Assembly: GCA_049422085.1 (NCBI GenBank)
Contig: JBMSOD010000138.1
Span: forward strand, 1-8,380
Reading direction: 5' to 3'
DNA: 8,380 nucleotides
Source of the DNA: UBA4615 sp049422085
Lineage (GTDB): Bacteria; Pseudomonadota; Gammaproteobacteria; Burkholderiales; Burkholderiaceae_E
Shown: piece by piece, positions 1-6,485 of the stretch
Layout of the letters: each line of letters begins with the position of its first letter
Position numbering within the stretch: the first letter of the stretch is position 1
Notes under the pieces: generated by a model
What the model was told of the DNA's origin: nothing
The model's database searches: none
Seen by the model: only the letters and a program-made list of their open reading frames with translations
Made by a program: the position numbers and the translations under genes

Positions 1-191
1 TGCTCTTCGGCGGTCAGGCCGAAGATCTTGCCCAGGGCCTTGGCCTGTTCGGGCGTGGCGGTCATCTGGCCCAGGCACAGGGCCGTGGTCCATTCCTTGG
101 ACTGGCCGACCTTCTTGGCCACATCGCTCCACTTGATGCCTTTGGCAACCTTGGTGGTGATGATTTTTTCGGTGACATCCAGGCGGTTCAT
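1..191 (-). CDS. cynS: Cyanate hydratase (cyanase), N-terminal part, cut by the window edge
   Basis: Cyanase is a cytoplasmic enzyme that converts cyanate and bicarbonate to CO2 and carbamate, which breaks down to ammonia and CO2. It supplies nitrogen and detoxifies cyanate. The visible 63 residues begin MNRLDVTEKIITTK and continue with KWSDVAKKVGQSKEWTTA, CLGQMTATPEQA and KIFGLTAEE. This is the helical, HTH-like N-terminal domain of cyanases. The family is about 145-160 residues, so more than half is missing, including the C-terminal catalytic domain with its Arg, Glu and Ser residues, which cannot be checked. The ATG (complement of 189-191) has a strong AAGGAG ribosome binding site about 10 bases upstream. 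It is the last visible gene of the minus-strand cyn block, 110 bases after the ATPase. Identification rests on sequence resemblance recalled from the family and is supported by the neighbouring NrtABD/CynABD-type transporter. Confidence 0.9.
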   Translation of the reverse strand, partial: MNRLDVTEKIITTKVAKGIKWSDVAKKVGQSKEWTTALCLGQMTATPEQAKALGKIFGLTAEE

Positions 192-301
192 TGCTTTCAA
201 GCTCCTTGCTAGAATTGTGTGAAATCGGATGAAAAGGAAAGGGTGGGCGCTGAAGTGATCAGGAAGAGGACTCGGTGAGATGACCCAGTGAGAGGGCCCG
301 A
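192..301 (-). other. Gap between ATPase gene and cynS
   Basis: These 110 bases hold no gene. The other spacers in this block are 10-12 bases, so this one stands out. An imperfect inverted repeat (ACTCGGT at 270-276, ACCCAGT at 283-289, one mismatch, 6-base loop) could form a weak stem-loop in the transcript just after the ATPase stop. It has no following T-run, so I do not call it a terminator. On the minus strand, the part next to cynS is richer in A and T and ends in the AAGGAG site of cynS. I see no clear -35/-10 pair. Confidence 0.5.
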
Positions 302-1258
302 CTAGGCCACGCGCTGCAAGAGCGGCGCCGACGGTTGAGACATGCTGCTTGCGGCAGGTGCGCTGACCGTTCCGGCACCTTCGCCATGGGCGGCCGCTTC
401 AGCGGTTTGGGCTGCTTCACGTTGGGCGGCCTCGGCCGGCTTGACCATGGGAGGATGGGCGGGGGCCCGGCCACCCGACAGTTCTTTCGAGCGGCTGACC
501 AGGAAGTCGACCAGATGATTGCGCAGGGCATAAAAGCCGGGCTCGTGATGCAGCGAGGCACGCTGACGCGAGCGGGGCAGGGTGTTGCAGACCACCTCGG
601 CCACGCGGGCCACCGGGCCATTGCTCATGAGCAGGATCTTGTCGGCCAGCAGAATTGCTTCATCCACGTCATGCGTGATCATGAAGACCGTCTGCTGTGT
701 GGCCGCACAGATCTTCAGTAGCTCGTCCTGAATCGTGCCCCGGGTGAGGGCGTCCAGTGCACCGAAGGGCTCATCGAGCAGGAGCATCTTGGGCTCGATG
801 GCAAAGGCGCGCGCAATGCCCACCCGCTGCTTCATGCCACCTGACAGTTGCGAAGGCTTCTTGTCGATCGCATGACTCAGACCGACCATGCCGACGTACT
901 TCTGGACCTGGGCATCGACCTGGTCGGCCGACCACTCTGGCCATTTGCTGCGCACCGCGAAGGCCACATTCTTGCGAACCGTGAGCCAGGGCATGAGGGC
1001 ATGGCTCTGAAAGACCACGCCGCGCTCCAGGCTCGGGCCCGAGACCTCGCGGTTGTCCATGATCACCGTACCGCTGCTGGCCTGCTCCAGGCCTGCGAGC
1101 ACATTCAGGATGGTGGTCTTGCCGCAGCCGCTGTGGCCGATGATGCAGACGAACTCGCCCTTGGCGATTCCGAAGTTGACCTGATCGAACACCGGTTCGG
1201 TGCCGCCCGGGTAGGTTTTGGCCAGGTTATCGATCTGAAGAAAAGGTTTGTCGCTCAT
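302..1258 (-). CDS. cynD: ABC transporter ATPase, NrtD/CynD type (probable cyanate importer)
   Basis: This 318-residue cytoplasmic subunit hydrolyses ATP to drive import through the permease encoded just upstream. All nucleotide-binding motifs are intact: Walker A GHSGCGKTT at 41-49, Q-loop Gln84, signature LSGGMKQR at 138-145, Walker B MLLLDEP at 158-164, ALDA D-loop at 167-170 and H-loop His196. The sequence fits the NrtD/SsuB/TauB group of importer ATPases, typically about 250-280 residues. The extra length is a tail from about residue 263 rich in Ala, Pro, Glu and Ser, which looks disordered. The ATG follows GAGGGG with an 8-base spacer. That site runs on from the permease TGA 12 bases upstream, which suggests translational coupling. 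Assignment to cyanate rather than nitrate or another small ion comes from cynS downstream. The ATPase itself does not set specificity. Confidence 0.93.
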   Translation of the reverse strand: MSDKPFLQIDNLAKTYPGGTEPVFDQVNFGIAKGEFVCIIGHSGCGKTTILNVLAGLEQASSGTVIMDNREVSGPSLERGVVFQSHALMPWLTVRKNVAFAVRSKWPEWSADQVDAQVQKYVGMVGLSHAIDKKPSQLSGGMKQRVGIARAFAIEPKMLLLDEPFGALDALTRGTIQDELLKICAATQQTVFMITHDVDEAILLADKILLMSNGPVARVAEVVCNTLPRSRQRASLHHEPGFYALRNHLVDFLVSRSKELSGGRAPAHPPMVKPAEAAQREAAQTAEAAAHGEGAGTVSAPAASSMSQPSAPLLQRVA

Positions 1259-1270
1259 GAGAAGGTCCCC

Positions 1271-2173
1271 TCAGTCCACATAGGTCACGGCCTTCTGGGC
1301 CTGGGCAAACAACAGATCGAGCAACATGCCCACCACCCCGATCAGCAAAATGGCGAAGATCACGTTGGTCAGGGCCAGGTTGTTCCACTCGTTCCACACG
1401 AAGTAGCCCACGCCTGTGCCGCCCACCAGCATTTCGGCCGCAACAATCACCAGCCAGGCGATGCCCATGGAGATGCGCATGCCGGTGAGGATGGTGGGCG
1501 CGGCTGCTGGCAGGATCACCAGAAAGGCCTTGCGCAAGGGGCTCACCTCGAGCGTCTTGGCCACATTCAGCCAGTCCCGCCGCACGCCGGCCACGCCGAA
1601 GGCGGTATTGATCAGCATGGGCCAGACCGAGCAGATGAAGATCACAAAAATGCCGGAAATGCCGGAGTCCTTGATGGTGTAAAGCGCAAGCGGCATCCAG
1701 GCCAGGGGCGAGATCGGCTTGAGCACCTGAATGAAGGGATCAAGGGCCTTGTAGAGCAGAGGGCTCATGCCGATCAGAAACCCGAGCGGAATGGCCACCA
1801 GGGCGGCGATCGCAAAGCCAAGCGCCACGCGTCCGAGTGAGTGCGCCAGCTGAATGCCGATGCCCTTGTCATTCGGCCCGTTGTCGTAGAACGGGTCGGA
1901 CAGATTGCTCACGATGGCCTGGCCCATCTGCAGCGGCGTCGGAAACCCGCCGCTCTTCTTGGCGTCGCCTGAGCTGCCAGCAGCCATCGCGGTGGGGTCC
2001 TTGCCCATCAGTTTGGCGTACTCGATCTGCTCTGCGGTCAGCGTCACCGGCGATGCCGATGGCGTGCCCGATGCACGCGGTGCAGTCGAGGCATGCCACA
2101 GGATCACCAGCGTGGCCAGGATGAGCAGCGAGAGCACGGCCGCACGCCCCTGGAGTCCCTTCAATGTGTTCAT
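1271..2173 (-). CDS. cynB: ABC transporter permease, NrtB/CynB type (probable cyanate importer)
   Basis: This 300-residue inner-membrane subunit of the BPD_transp_1 family forms the channel for the importer. A first membrane segment lies at about 11-28. It is followed by a long hydrophilic loop (about 29-105, containing LTAEQIEYAKLMGKDP), presumably periplasmic, and then a bundle of hydrophobic segments at about 112-135, 140-165, 172-195, 215-232, 236-252 and 268-290. The cytoplasmic EAA-like loop that contacts the ATPase is recognisable at about 203-222 (NVAKTLEVSPLRKAFLVILP). Length and layout are normal for nitrate/cyanate/bicarbonate-type permeases. The ATG lies 10 bases beyond the binding-protein stop; the GAGGA site overlaps that TGA, with a 7-base spacer. 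Transport of nitrate or another small anion remains possible; cyanate is inferred from the adjacent cyanase. Confidence 0.93.
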   Translation of the reverse strand: MNTLKGLQGRAAVLSLLILATLVILWHASTAPRASGTPSASPVTLTAEQIEYAKLMGKDPTAMAAGSSGDAKKSGGFPTPLQMGQAIVSNLSDPFYDNGPNDKGIGIQLAHSLGRVALGFAIAALVAIPLGFLIGMSPLLYKALDPFIQVLKPISPLAWMPLALYTIKDSGISGIFVIFICSVWPMLINTAFGVAGVRRDWLNVAKTLEVSPLRKAFLVILPAAAPTILTGMRISMGIAWLVIVAAEMLVGGTGVGYFVWNEWNNLALTNVIFAILLIGVVGMLLDLLFAQAQKAVTYVD

Positions 2174-2183
2174 GATGGTGTCC

Positions 2184-3668
2184 TCAGGCGGCCTTCTTGA
2201 TGGCGAAGCTTCGGGTGTATTCGGCCGCCTTGGCGGGGTCGAATTCCTTGCCCATGATCTTGAACTTGCGATAGCCGGCGCTCGCCGGGGTGACCGGCTG
2301 GCCGAGTTCCTTCATGTACTTGGCGGCGTCGGTCATCAGGAACACCTTCTCGGCGATTTCCCGGTAATTCACCTCGCCCTTCAGATAGCCCCAGCGCTGC
2401 ATCTGGGTCAGCATCCAGACCGCCATCGAGTGCCAGGGCACCGGGTCGAAGTCGGCCCGCTCGGGCACCTTGCGCACATTGCCCAGGCCGTCCGCGAAGG
2501 TACCGGTGAGCACCTGCGTCACCACCGCTTCGGGCTGGTTCAGGTACTGGGTGGGCGAGATCACCTTGGCAATCAGTTCGCGGTTCTTGGGCTCGCGTGC
2601 CATGGCCGCTGCAGTGAGCACGGAGCGATACAGGGCCGCGAAGGTGGCCGGGTTTTTCTGGATGAACTCGGTCGGCATGCCAAAAGCGCAGCACGGATGG
2701 CCGTCCCGGATCTCGCGCGACAGGATGTGGATGAAACCAATCTCGTCGTAGACCGCGCGCTGGTTGAAGGGATCGGGCCCGAGAAAGCCATCGATATTGC
2801 CGGCGCGCAGGTTGGCCACCATCTCGGGCGGCGGCGTCACGCGAAGTTGAACATCCGTGTCCGGGTTGATGCCGTGCTCGGCCAGGTAATAGCGCAGCAG
2901 GAAGTTGTGGATGCTGTAGTCGAAGGGAATCGCAAAGCGCATGCCCTTCCAGTTCTTCGGGTCGCGGTTGCCCTTGTGCTTGTTGGGCAGCACGAAGGCC
3001 TGGCCATTGATGTTCTGAATCGTCGCCACATTCATGGGTGTGGCGGTCGAGCCCAGGCCAAGCGAGGTGGCCAGCGGCATCGGCGACAGAAAATGTGAGG
3101 CGTCGTATTCCTTGTTGAGCACCTTGTCGCGGATGAGGGCCCAGCCTGCGGTCTTGTTGAGCTGAACGTTCAGGCCTTCCTTGCGATAAAAGCCCAGCGG
3201 GTCGGCCATGATCAGAGGCGAGGCGCAGGTGATCGCAATGAAGCCGATCTTGAGGTCCTTCTTTTCGAGCGGCTTTTTCTCCTGGGCCATGGCCTGCAGG
3301 GAGGTGAGCGCGCCCGCTGGCAGGGCGGCCGCGACGGCTGCCCGAAGCGTGCCAGCACCCAGCGCCTTGATCAGACCGCGGCGCACCGACTCCTGCGGAA
3401 ACAGCGCCTTGACCATCGTGGCTTCAATGAACTCGTTGGACAGCCGCTCGGTGTCATGCTCCGGGCTGACCTGCGGTGCTGGCCGGCGCTCGGCGTCGAG
3501 TCGCGCACTCAGCAGTCCTGCGGTGCTCGTGGCCGCGTCGGCGTGCTGTGACGGATCATGATCGGCGCCGCAGCTGCAACGCGAAAGCAGGGAACGCTCG
3601 GCATCAAAAGGTCGAAAGTAGCGGCCCTGTCCATCAGGATTGACGCGATCATCAGTATCTCGGCTCAT
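2184..3668 (-). CDS. cynA: Tat-exported ABC substrate-binding protein, NrtA/CmpA/CynA family (probable cyanate-binding protein)
   Basis: This 494-residue protein is the ligand-capturing subunit of the importer and first gene of the minus-strand block. Its N-terminal region of about 90 residues carries a CSCG-x2-H-x4-H motif (Cys31, Cys33, His37, His42). A twin-arginine signal follows (SVRRGLIKAL, Arg96-Arg97), then a hydrophobic stretch to about 128 ending ALTSLQAMAQ. The mature domain starts near 130 with KKDLKIGFIAITCASPLIMA and includes GWALIRDKVLNKEYDA, PFDYSIHNFLLRYYLAEHG, a VANLRAGNIDGFLGPDPFNQRAVYD region and HPCC at 324-327, all typical of NrtA-like binding proteins. The reading frame is open to an ATG at 3761. 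I prefer the ATG at 3666-3668 because it has GGAG with a 7-base spacer and the upstream residues look non-coding. Cyanate is inferred from cynS; nitrate or bicarbonate are the main alternatives. Confidence 0.92.
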   Translation of the reverse strand: MSRDTDDRVNPDGQGRYFRPFDAERSLLSRCSCGADHDPSQHADAATSTAGLLSARLDAERRPAPQVSPEHDTERLSNEFIEATMVKALFPQESVRRGLIKALGAGTLRAAVAAALPAGALTSLQAMAQEKKPLEKKDLKIGFIAITCASPLIMADPLGFYRKEGLNVQLNKTAGWALIRDKVLNKEYDASHFLSPMPLATSLGLGSTATPMNVATIQNINGQAFVLPNKHKGNRDPKNWKGMRFAIPFDYSIHNFLLRYYLAEHGINPDTDVQLRVTPPPEMVANLRAGNIDGFLGPDPFNQRAVYDEIGFIHILSREIRDGHPCCAFGMPTEFIQKNPATFAALYRSVLTAAAMAREPKNRELIAKVISPTQYLNQPEAVVTQVLTGTFADGLGNVRKVPERADFDPVPWHSMAVWMLTQMQRWGYLKGEVNYREIAEKVFLMTDAAKYMKELGQPVTPASAGYRKFKIMGKEFDPAKAAEYTRSFAIKKAA

Positions 3669-3803
3669 TGCATGGCTCCAGCAATTCGGTTGGGATTCGG
3701 ACATCCCTCTCATTGCAAGAGGCGGGCCAAGCGCGGCGGCACGGACCTGGCCGGGCGTCATGCCCTCACAAGGTGCGTCCCGGATTGGTGCATGTCGGCC
3801 ATT

Positions 3804-3837
3804 CCAGATCCTCTGGTTCTGGCGCGCACAGATCTGG
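3804..3837. promoter_or_regulatory. 7-bp perfect inverted repeat, candidate operator for the MFS gene
   Basis: CCAGATC at 3804-3810 is matched by GATCTGG at 3831-3837 with a 20-base spacer. The left arm also forms CCAGA-TCC-TCTGG (3804-3816), and the right arm contains the palindrome CAGATCTG (3829-3836). The right arm falls where the -35 region of the candidate promoter with -10 at 3857 would be, a position suited to repression. The family of any binding regulator cannot be told from the sequence. Confidence 0.35.
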
Positions 3838-3856
3838 TGCCAGGCGCACCGCGATC

Positions 3857-3862
3857 GATAAT
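3857..3862 (+). promoter_or_regulatory. Candidate -10 box for the MFS gene
   Basis: GATAAT matches five of six bases of the sigma-70 -10 consensus and lies 30 bases upstream of the preferred TTG start. A transcript starting near 3869 would carry a leader of about 24 bases containing the GAGG ribosome binding site at 3880-3883. The -35 position is poor (CTGGTG at 17-base spacing), so an activator or another promoter may be needed. Confidence 0.35.
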
Positions 3863-3892
3863 GAGCCCGAGCTTTTTACGAGGTCTTTCCGA

Positions 3893-5278
3893 TTGCGTCT
3901 GCTGACCCTGGTTGTTGCAAGTGCGCTCTTTCTAGAGAGCCTGGTCAGTACGGTCATTGCGACCTCGCTGGCCCCCATGGCGGTCGACCTCGGCGTGGAT
4001 CCGGTCACGCTCAAGCTCGCCTTCACCGCGTATTACGTGGCGCTGGCGATCTTCATTCCGATCTCCGGATGGTGTGCAGACCGCTACGGTGCCCGCACGG
4101 TGTTTCGCGCGGCGATTGCGGTCTTCACCCTGGCCTCGGTGGCCTGTGCGCTGGCCTGGGATCTGTCGAGCCTGGTGGCCGGGCGCTTTCTGCAGGGGGT
4201 GGGCGGGGCCATGATGCTGCCGGTGGGCCGGCTCATCCTGCTTCGGGTCATTCCGCGGCACGACATGGTGCGGGCCATGGCCTGGATGTCGATTCCCGCC
4301 CTGTTTGCGCCGGTCATGGGGCCGCCCGTGGGCGGATTCATCACCACCTTCTATCACTGGCGCGGCATCTTCTGGCTAAACGTGCCGGTGGGCATCGTGG
4401 CCTTCGTGCTGGCCACCCTGGTCGTGCCTCAGGTCAAGGCGGAGGTCAGTCGTCCGCTGGATCTGAAGGGCTTCGCGCTCACCAGCCTTGGCCTGTCGCT
4501 GTCTATCTTCGGATTTACCCTGGCGGGCAGCAGTACCCAGGAGGTGGCCCTGGCGGTCGAGATGACCGTGGTGGGGGTCGTGCTGCTGCTGCTCTACGGT
4601 CGCCATGCGCGGCGCACCGAGCATCCCATCATCCAGTTGCGGCTGATGCGCATTCCCACGTTTCGCATTGCCATGCTGGCTGGTGTGCTCTTCAGGCTTT
4701 CAACCGGAGCGATTCCCTTTCTGCTGCCACTGATGCTGCAGGTGGGCTTTGGCATGAATGCCTTTGAATCGGGTTCGCTCACCTTTGCGTCTGCGGTGGG
4801 CGCCATGTTCATGAAGGTCACCGCCGCGCCCATCCTGAGGCAGTTCGGCTTTCGCGCAGTGCTGGTGGTCAATGCGCTGTTGAGCAGCGGTCTGCTGGGC
4901 CTGTGTGCGCTGTTTACCAGTGCCACGCCGGGGGCCCTGATCATTGTGGTGCTGCTGACCGGCGGATTTTTCCGATCGCTGCAGTTCACCAGTCTTAATA
5001 CCCTGTGCTACGCCGATGTTCCGACCGAAGACCTGAGCCTGGCCACCTCCTTCGTCAATGTGGTGCAGCAGCTCGCGCTGTCGTCGGGGGTGGCGGTGGC
5101 CGCCATGGTGCTCGATGGCCTTCGCATTGCCGAGGGGCGTACCGAACTTGTGGCCCGGGACTTTCAGGTGGCCTTCGTGGTGATCGGCGTGATTGCGGCG
5201 GTGTCGGCCGTGATGTTTCTCCGCCTGCGTCCGGACGCAGGCGCGGATGTGTCAGGGCATCGGCGCAGCGCGCTATAG
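3893..5278 (+). CDS. Major facilitator superfamily transporter, DHA2 (EmrB-like) drug/solute efflux type
   Basis: This is a proton-driven inner-membrane transporter, most likely an exporter. From TTG 3893 it is 461 residues, the usual size for 14-segment DHA2 proteins. The first helix begins almost at once (LLTLVVASALFLESLVSTVIATSLAP). Motif A, GWCADRYGARTVF, lies at 59-71; the antiporter motif C, APVMGPPVGG, at 139-148 in helix 5; and FWLNVPVG at 160-167, a DHA2 hallmark. Start choice: TTG has GAGG 9 bases upstream. An ATG at 3861 is in another frame and stops after 14 codons, and the open frame further upstream (from 3668) reads as non-family sequence. An upstream GTG, or a one-base error in the T-run at 3873-3877, are alternatives. 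Its stop codon overlaps that of the convergent reductase. The substrate is unknown. It is not of the CynX type, so a role in cyanate handling is unsupported. Confidence 0.9.
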   Translation: MRLLTLVVASALFLESLVSTVIATSLAPMAVDLGVDPVTLKLAFTAYYVALAIFIPISGWCADRYGARTVFRAAIAVFTLASVACALAWDLSSLVAGRFLQGVGGAMMLPVGRLILLRVIPRHDMVRAMAWMSIPALFAPVMGPPVGGFITTFYHWRGIFWLNVPVGIVAFVLATLVVPQVKAEVSRPLDLKGFALTSLGLSLSIFGFTLAGSSTQEVALAVEMTVVGVVLLLLYGRHARRTEHPIIQLRLMRIPTFRIAMLAGVLFRLSTGAIPFLLPLMLQVGFGMNAFESGSLTFASAVGAMFMKVTAAPILRQFGFRAVLVVNALLSSGLLGLCALFTSATPGALIIVVLLTGGFFRSLQFTSLNTLCYADVPTEDLSLATSFVNVVQQLALSSGVAVAAMVLDGLRIAEGRTELVARDFQVAFVVIGVIAAVSAVMFLRLRPDAGADVSGHRRSAL

Positions 5279-5282
5279 CGCG
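5269..5282. repeat. 14-bp perfect palindrome spanning both convergent stop codons
   Basis: CGCGCTATAGCGCG reads identically on both strands. Its central CTATAG supplies TAG to the MFS gene (5276-5278) and, on the other strand, TAG to the reductase gene (5275-5273). Either transcript could fold a 5-bp all-GC stem with a TATA loop. No T-run follows on either side, so a standard intrinsic terminator is not supported. Confidence 0.6.
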
Positions 5283-6382
5283 GGCAGCACCTTGCGCGCC
5301 CGCAGCCGCTCGAACCAGTGCCGGAACATGGCCCCGGTATCCACGCAGTCGGCGAATCCGGCCTGTCGGATCTTGATCGTGCTCACAATCACCGGCGGCG
5401 GTGTCTCGCGGGCATGAAAGCCGAAGCAGAAATCCGCATAGTGATGCGATTCACCGAGCAACACGCCGAGGTCGGGCTGCACCAGGCCATGGCGCAGGGC
5501 CAGCCGTTGCCAGGCTTGAGCCTGTGTGGGAAGCCAGCGCGCCATGGAGCGCGGGGCATCTGCGCCATGCGCCACGCCCAGCGCCTCGGCGAGCTCTGGC
5601 CAGAGATTGCGCCACACGAAGACATCGCCATTGGTGAGGTTGAAGGTTTCGTTTCGCGCCGTCGGGGCATCAAAGCACCAGCGAATCGCACGGGCGATGA
5701 GGCGTGCGTCAGTCGCCTCCAGAATGTTTGACGGCCCGCCGGGATAGCAAAAGGGCTCGCCCGCCTCCTTGCACAGTGCAGCATGGATGCCAAGGATGGG
5801 CGCAAGATTCATGGCCACACCCAGCGCGTCGCCAAAGACCAGTTGCGGGCGAAAAATCGTGAAGCCGAACCCATCCCGGGCGGCACGTTCGCGCACCAGA
5901 TCTTCCTGAAGCCAGTAGAAGTTTTCATGATCGTCGCGGGGCCAGCGTTCCTGCGCGGGCACGGCGATCGGATGAAGATGCACGCCATAGGCCTTGGTGC
6001 CCTGCAGGACGGCGACATGCTCGAGCGTCCCGGCGGCGGCCAGCGGATCCAGCAGGTTGCGCAGCATGAGCAGGTTGGTCTGCATCTGGTCCGGCTCGCG
6101 CCAACCGCGCACCAGGCCCGGTTTTTCGTGCAGGGCGGCATAGGCCAGATGCGTGATCCCGGGCATGGATGCGACGGCGGCCTGACAGGCCTGCGCATCG
6201 GTAAGGTCCACTGACAGATGCCTCACCCGCTGTCGCCCCTTCGGGTCTTGCAGGCCTTGCAGGTCTGGGGCCCGGCGCGACAGCGCGATTACATTCCACT
6301 CACCGCTTGCCGCGAAGGCTTCAAGGGCTGCATGCCCCACCACGCCCGTGGCGCCTGCAACCAGCACTGTCCTGCCTCGCAT
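5273..6382 (-). CDS. NAD(P)-dependent short-chain dehydrogenase/reductase, PRISE (progesterone 5-beta-reductase/iridoid synthase-like) group
   Basis: This 369-residue cytoplasmic protein is an extended/atypical SDR. A Rossmann nucleotide-binding motif GATGVVG lies at 10-16 directly after the first strand (RTVLVA), and SRR at 35-37 is positioned to bind the cofactor's 2'-phosphate, suggesting NADPH. Lys130 in LQGTKAYG and Tyr156 in NFYWLQEDL match the Lys and Tyr catalytic motifs of the PRISE group, which reduces enone C=C bonds. Other landmarks are FTIFRPQLVFG at 174-184 and NETFNLTNGDVFVWRNLWP at 244-262. The ATG at 6380-6382 has GAGGGG 6 bases upstream. A longer open frame runs back to 6655, but it lies over the divergent binding-protein gene. 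The substrate is unknown; bacterial members are often simply called NAD-dependent epimerase/dehydratase or SDR family oxidoreductase. Confidence 0.88.
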   Translation of the reverse strand: MRGRTVLVAGATGVVGHAALEAFAASGEWNVIALSRRAPDLQGLQDPKGRQRVRHLSVDLTDAQACQAAVASMPGITHLAYAALHEKPGLVRGWREPDQMQTNLLMLRNLLDPLAAAGTLEHVAVLQGTKAYGVHLHPIAVPAQERWPRDDHENFYWLQEDLVRERAARDGFGFTIFRPQLVFGDALGVAMNLAPILGIHAALCKEAGEPFCYPGGPSNILEATDARLIARAIRWCFDAPTARNETFNLTNGDVFVWRNLWPELAEALGVAHGADAPRSMARWLPTQAQAWQRLALRHGLVQPDLGVLLGESHHYADFCFGFHARETPPPVIVSTIKIRQAGFADCVDTGAMFRHWFERLRARKVLPAL

Positions 6383-6485
6383 CTTGTGCCCCTCTTTCTC
6401 GAACTGAAACGAGCCTGCCTGATTTTGCCAGTACACTGAATCAGTCATGCCTTCGGCTGGCACAAAACAATCAAGGAGACCCGAG
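6383..6485. promoter_or_regulatory. Divergent control region with an ACTGA-A-TCAGT palindrome
   Basis: These 103 bases separate the reductase and binding-protein genes, so both promoters should lie here. ACTGA (6435-6439), A, TCAGT (6441-6445) is a perfect inverted repeat close to the middle of the region. An overlapping wider repeat, CTGATT (6419-6424) and AATCAG (6439-6444), shares its right half. Compact palindromes of this kind are typical operators of dimeric repressors such as TetR or GntR types, but no regulator is encoded here. TTGCCA (6425-6430) could be a plus-strand -35, but I see no good matching -10. Confidence 0.4.

Larger units (their letters stand above)
3669..3892. promoter_or_regulatory. 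Divergent control region between the cyn operon and the MFS gene
   Basis: These 224 bases separate the starts of two divergent genes and must hold both promoters. ORFs extend through it in several frames, but they lack family resemblance and I treat them as spurious. On the cyn side a direct repeat ATTCGG occurs at 3684-3689 and 3695-3700, 11 bases apart, about one helical turn. Further in is a short GGGC-N5-GCCC inverted repeat at 3753-3765. On the MFS side is the inverted repeat described separately, followed by GATAAT. I could not pick a convincing -35/-10 pair for the cyn operon. No regulator gene such as the LysR-type CynR is present in the window. Confidence 0.6.

Noticed and set aside
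270..289. Intrinsic terminator after the ATPase gene
   Set aside because: The stem has a central mismatch and no T-run follows on either strand.
848..1840. Plus-strand open frame of 330 residues across the ATPase and permease genes
   Set aside because: It is His, Gly, Asp and Arg rich with no family resemblance, and it is antisense to two well-supported ABC genes. High GC keeps such frames open.
1905..3098. Plus-strand open frame of 397 residues over the binding-protein gene
   Set aside because: Its composition is typical of an antisense shadow, it has no recognisable domain, and the opposite strand encodes a clear NrtA-family protein.
3669..3761. Longer start (ATG complement of 3759-3761) for the cyn binding protein
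   Set aside because: The extra 31 residues lack family resemblance, while the ATG at 3666-3668 has GGAG at good spacing and leads directly into the Tat-bearing N-terminus.
3893..5278. MFS gene as cyanate transporter CynX
   Set aside because: CynX is a shorter 12-segment MFS protein of another family. This one has DHA2 motifs and length, and it is divergent from the cyn operon rather than part of it.
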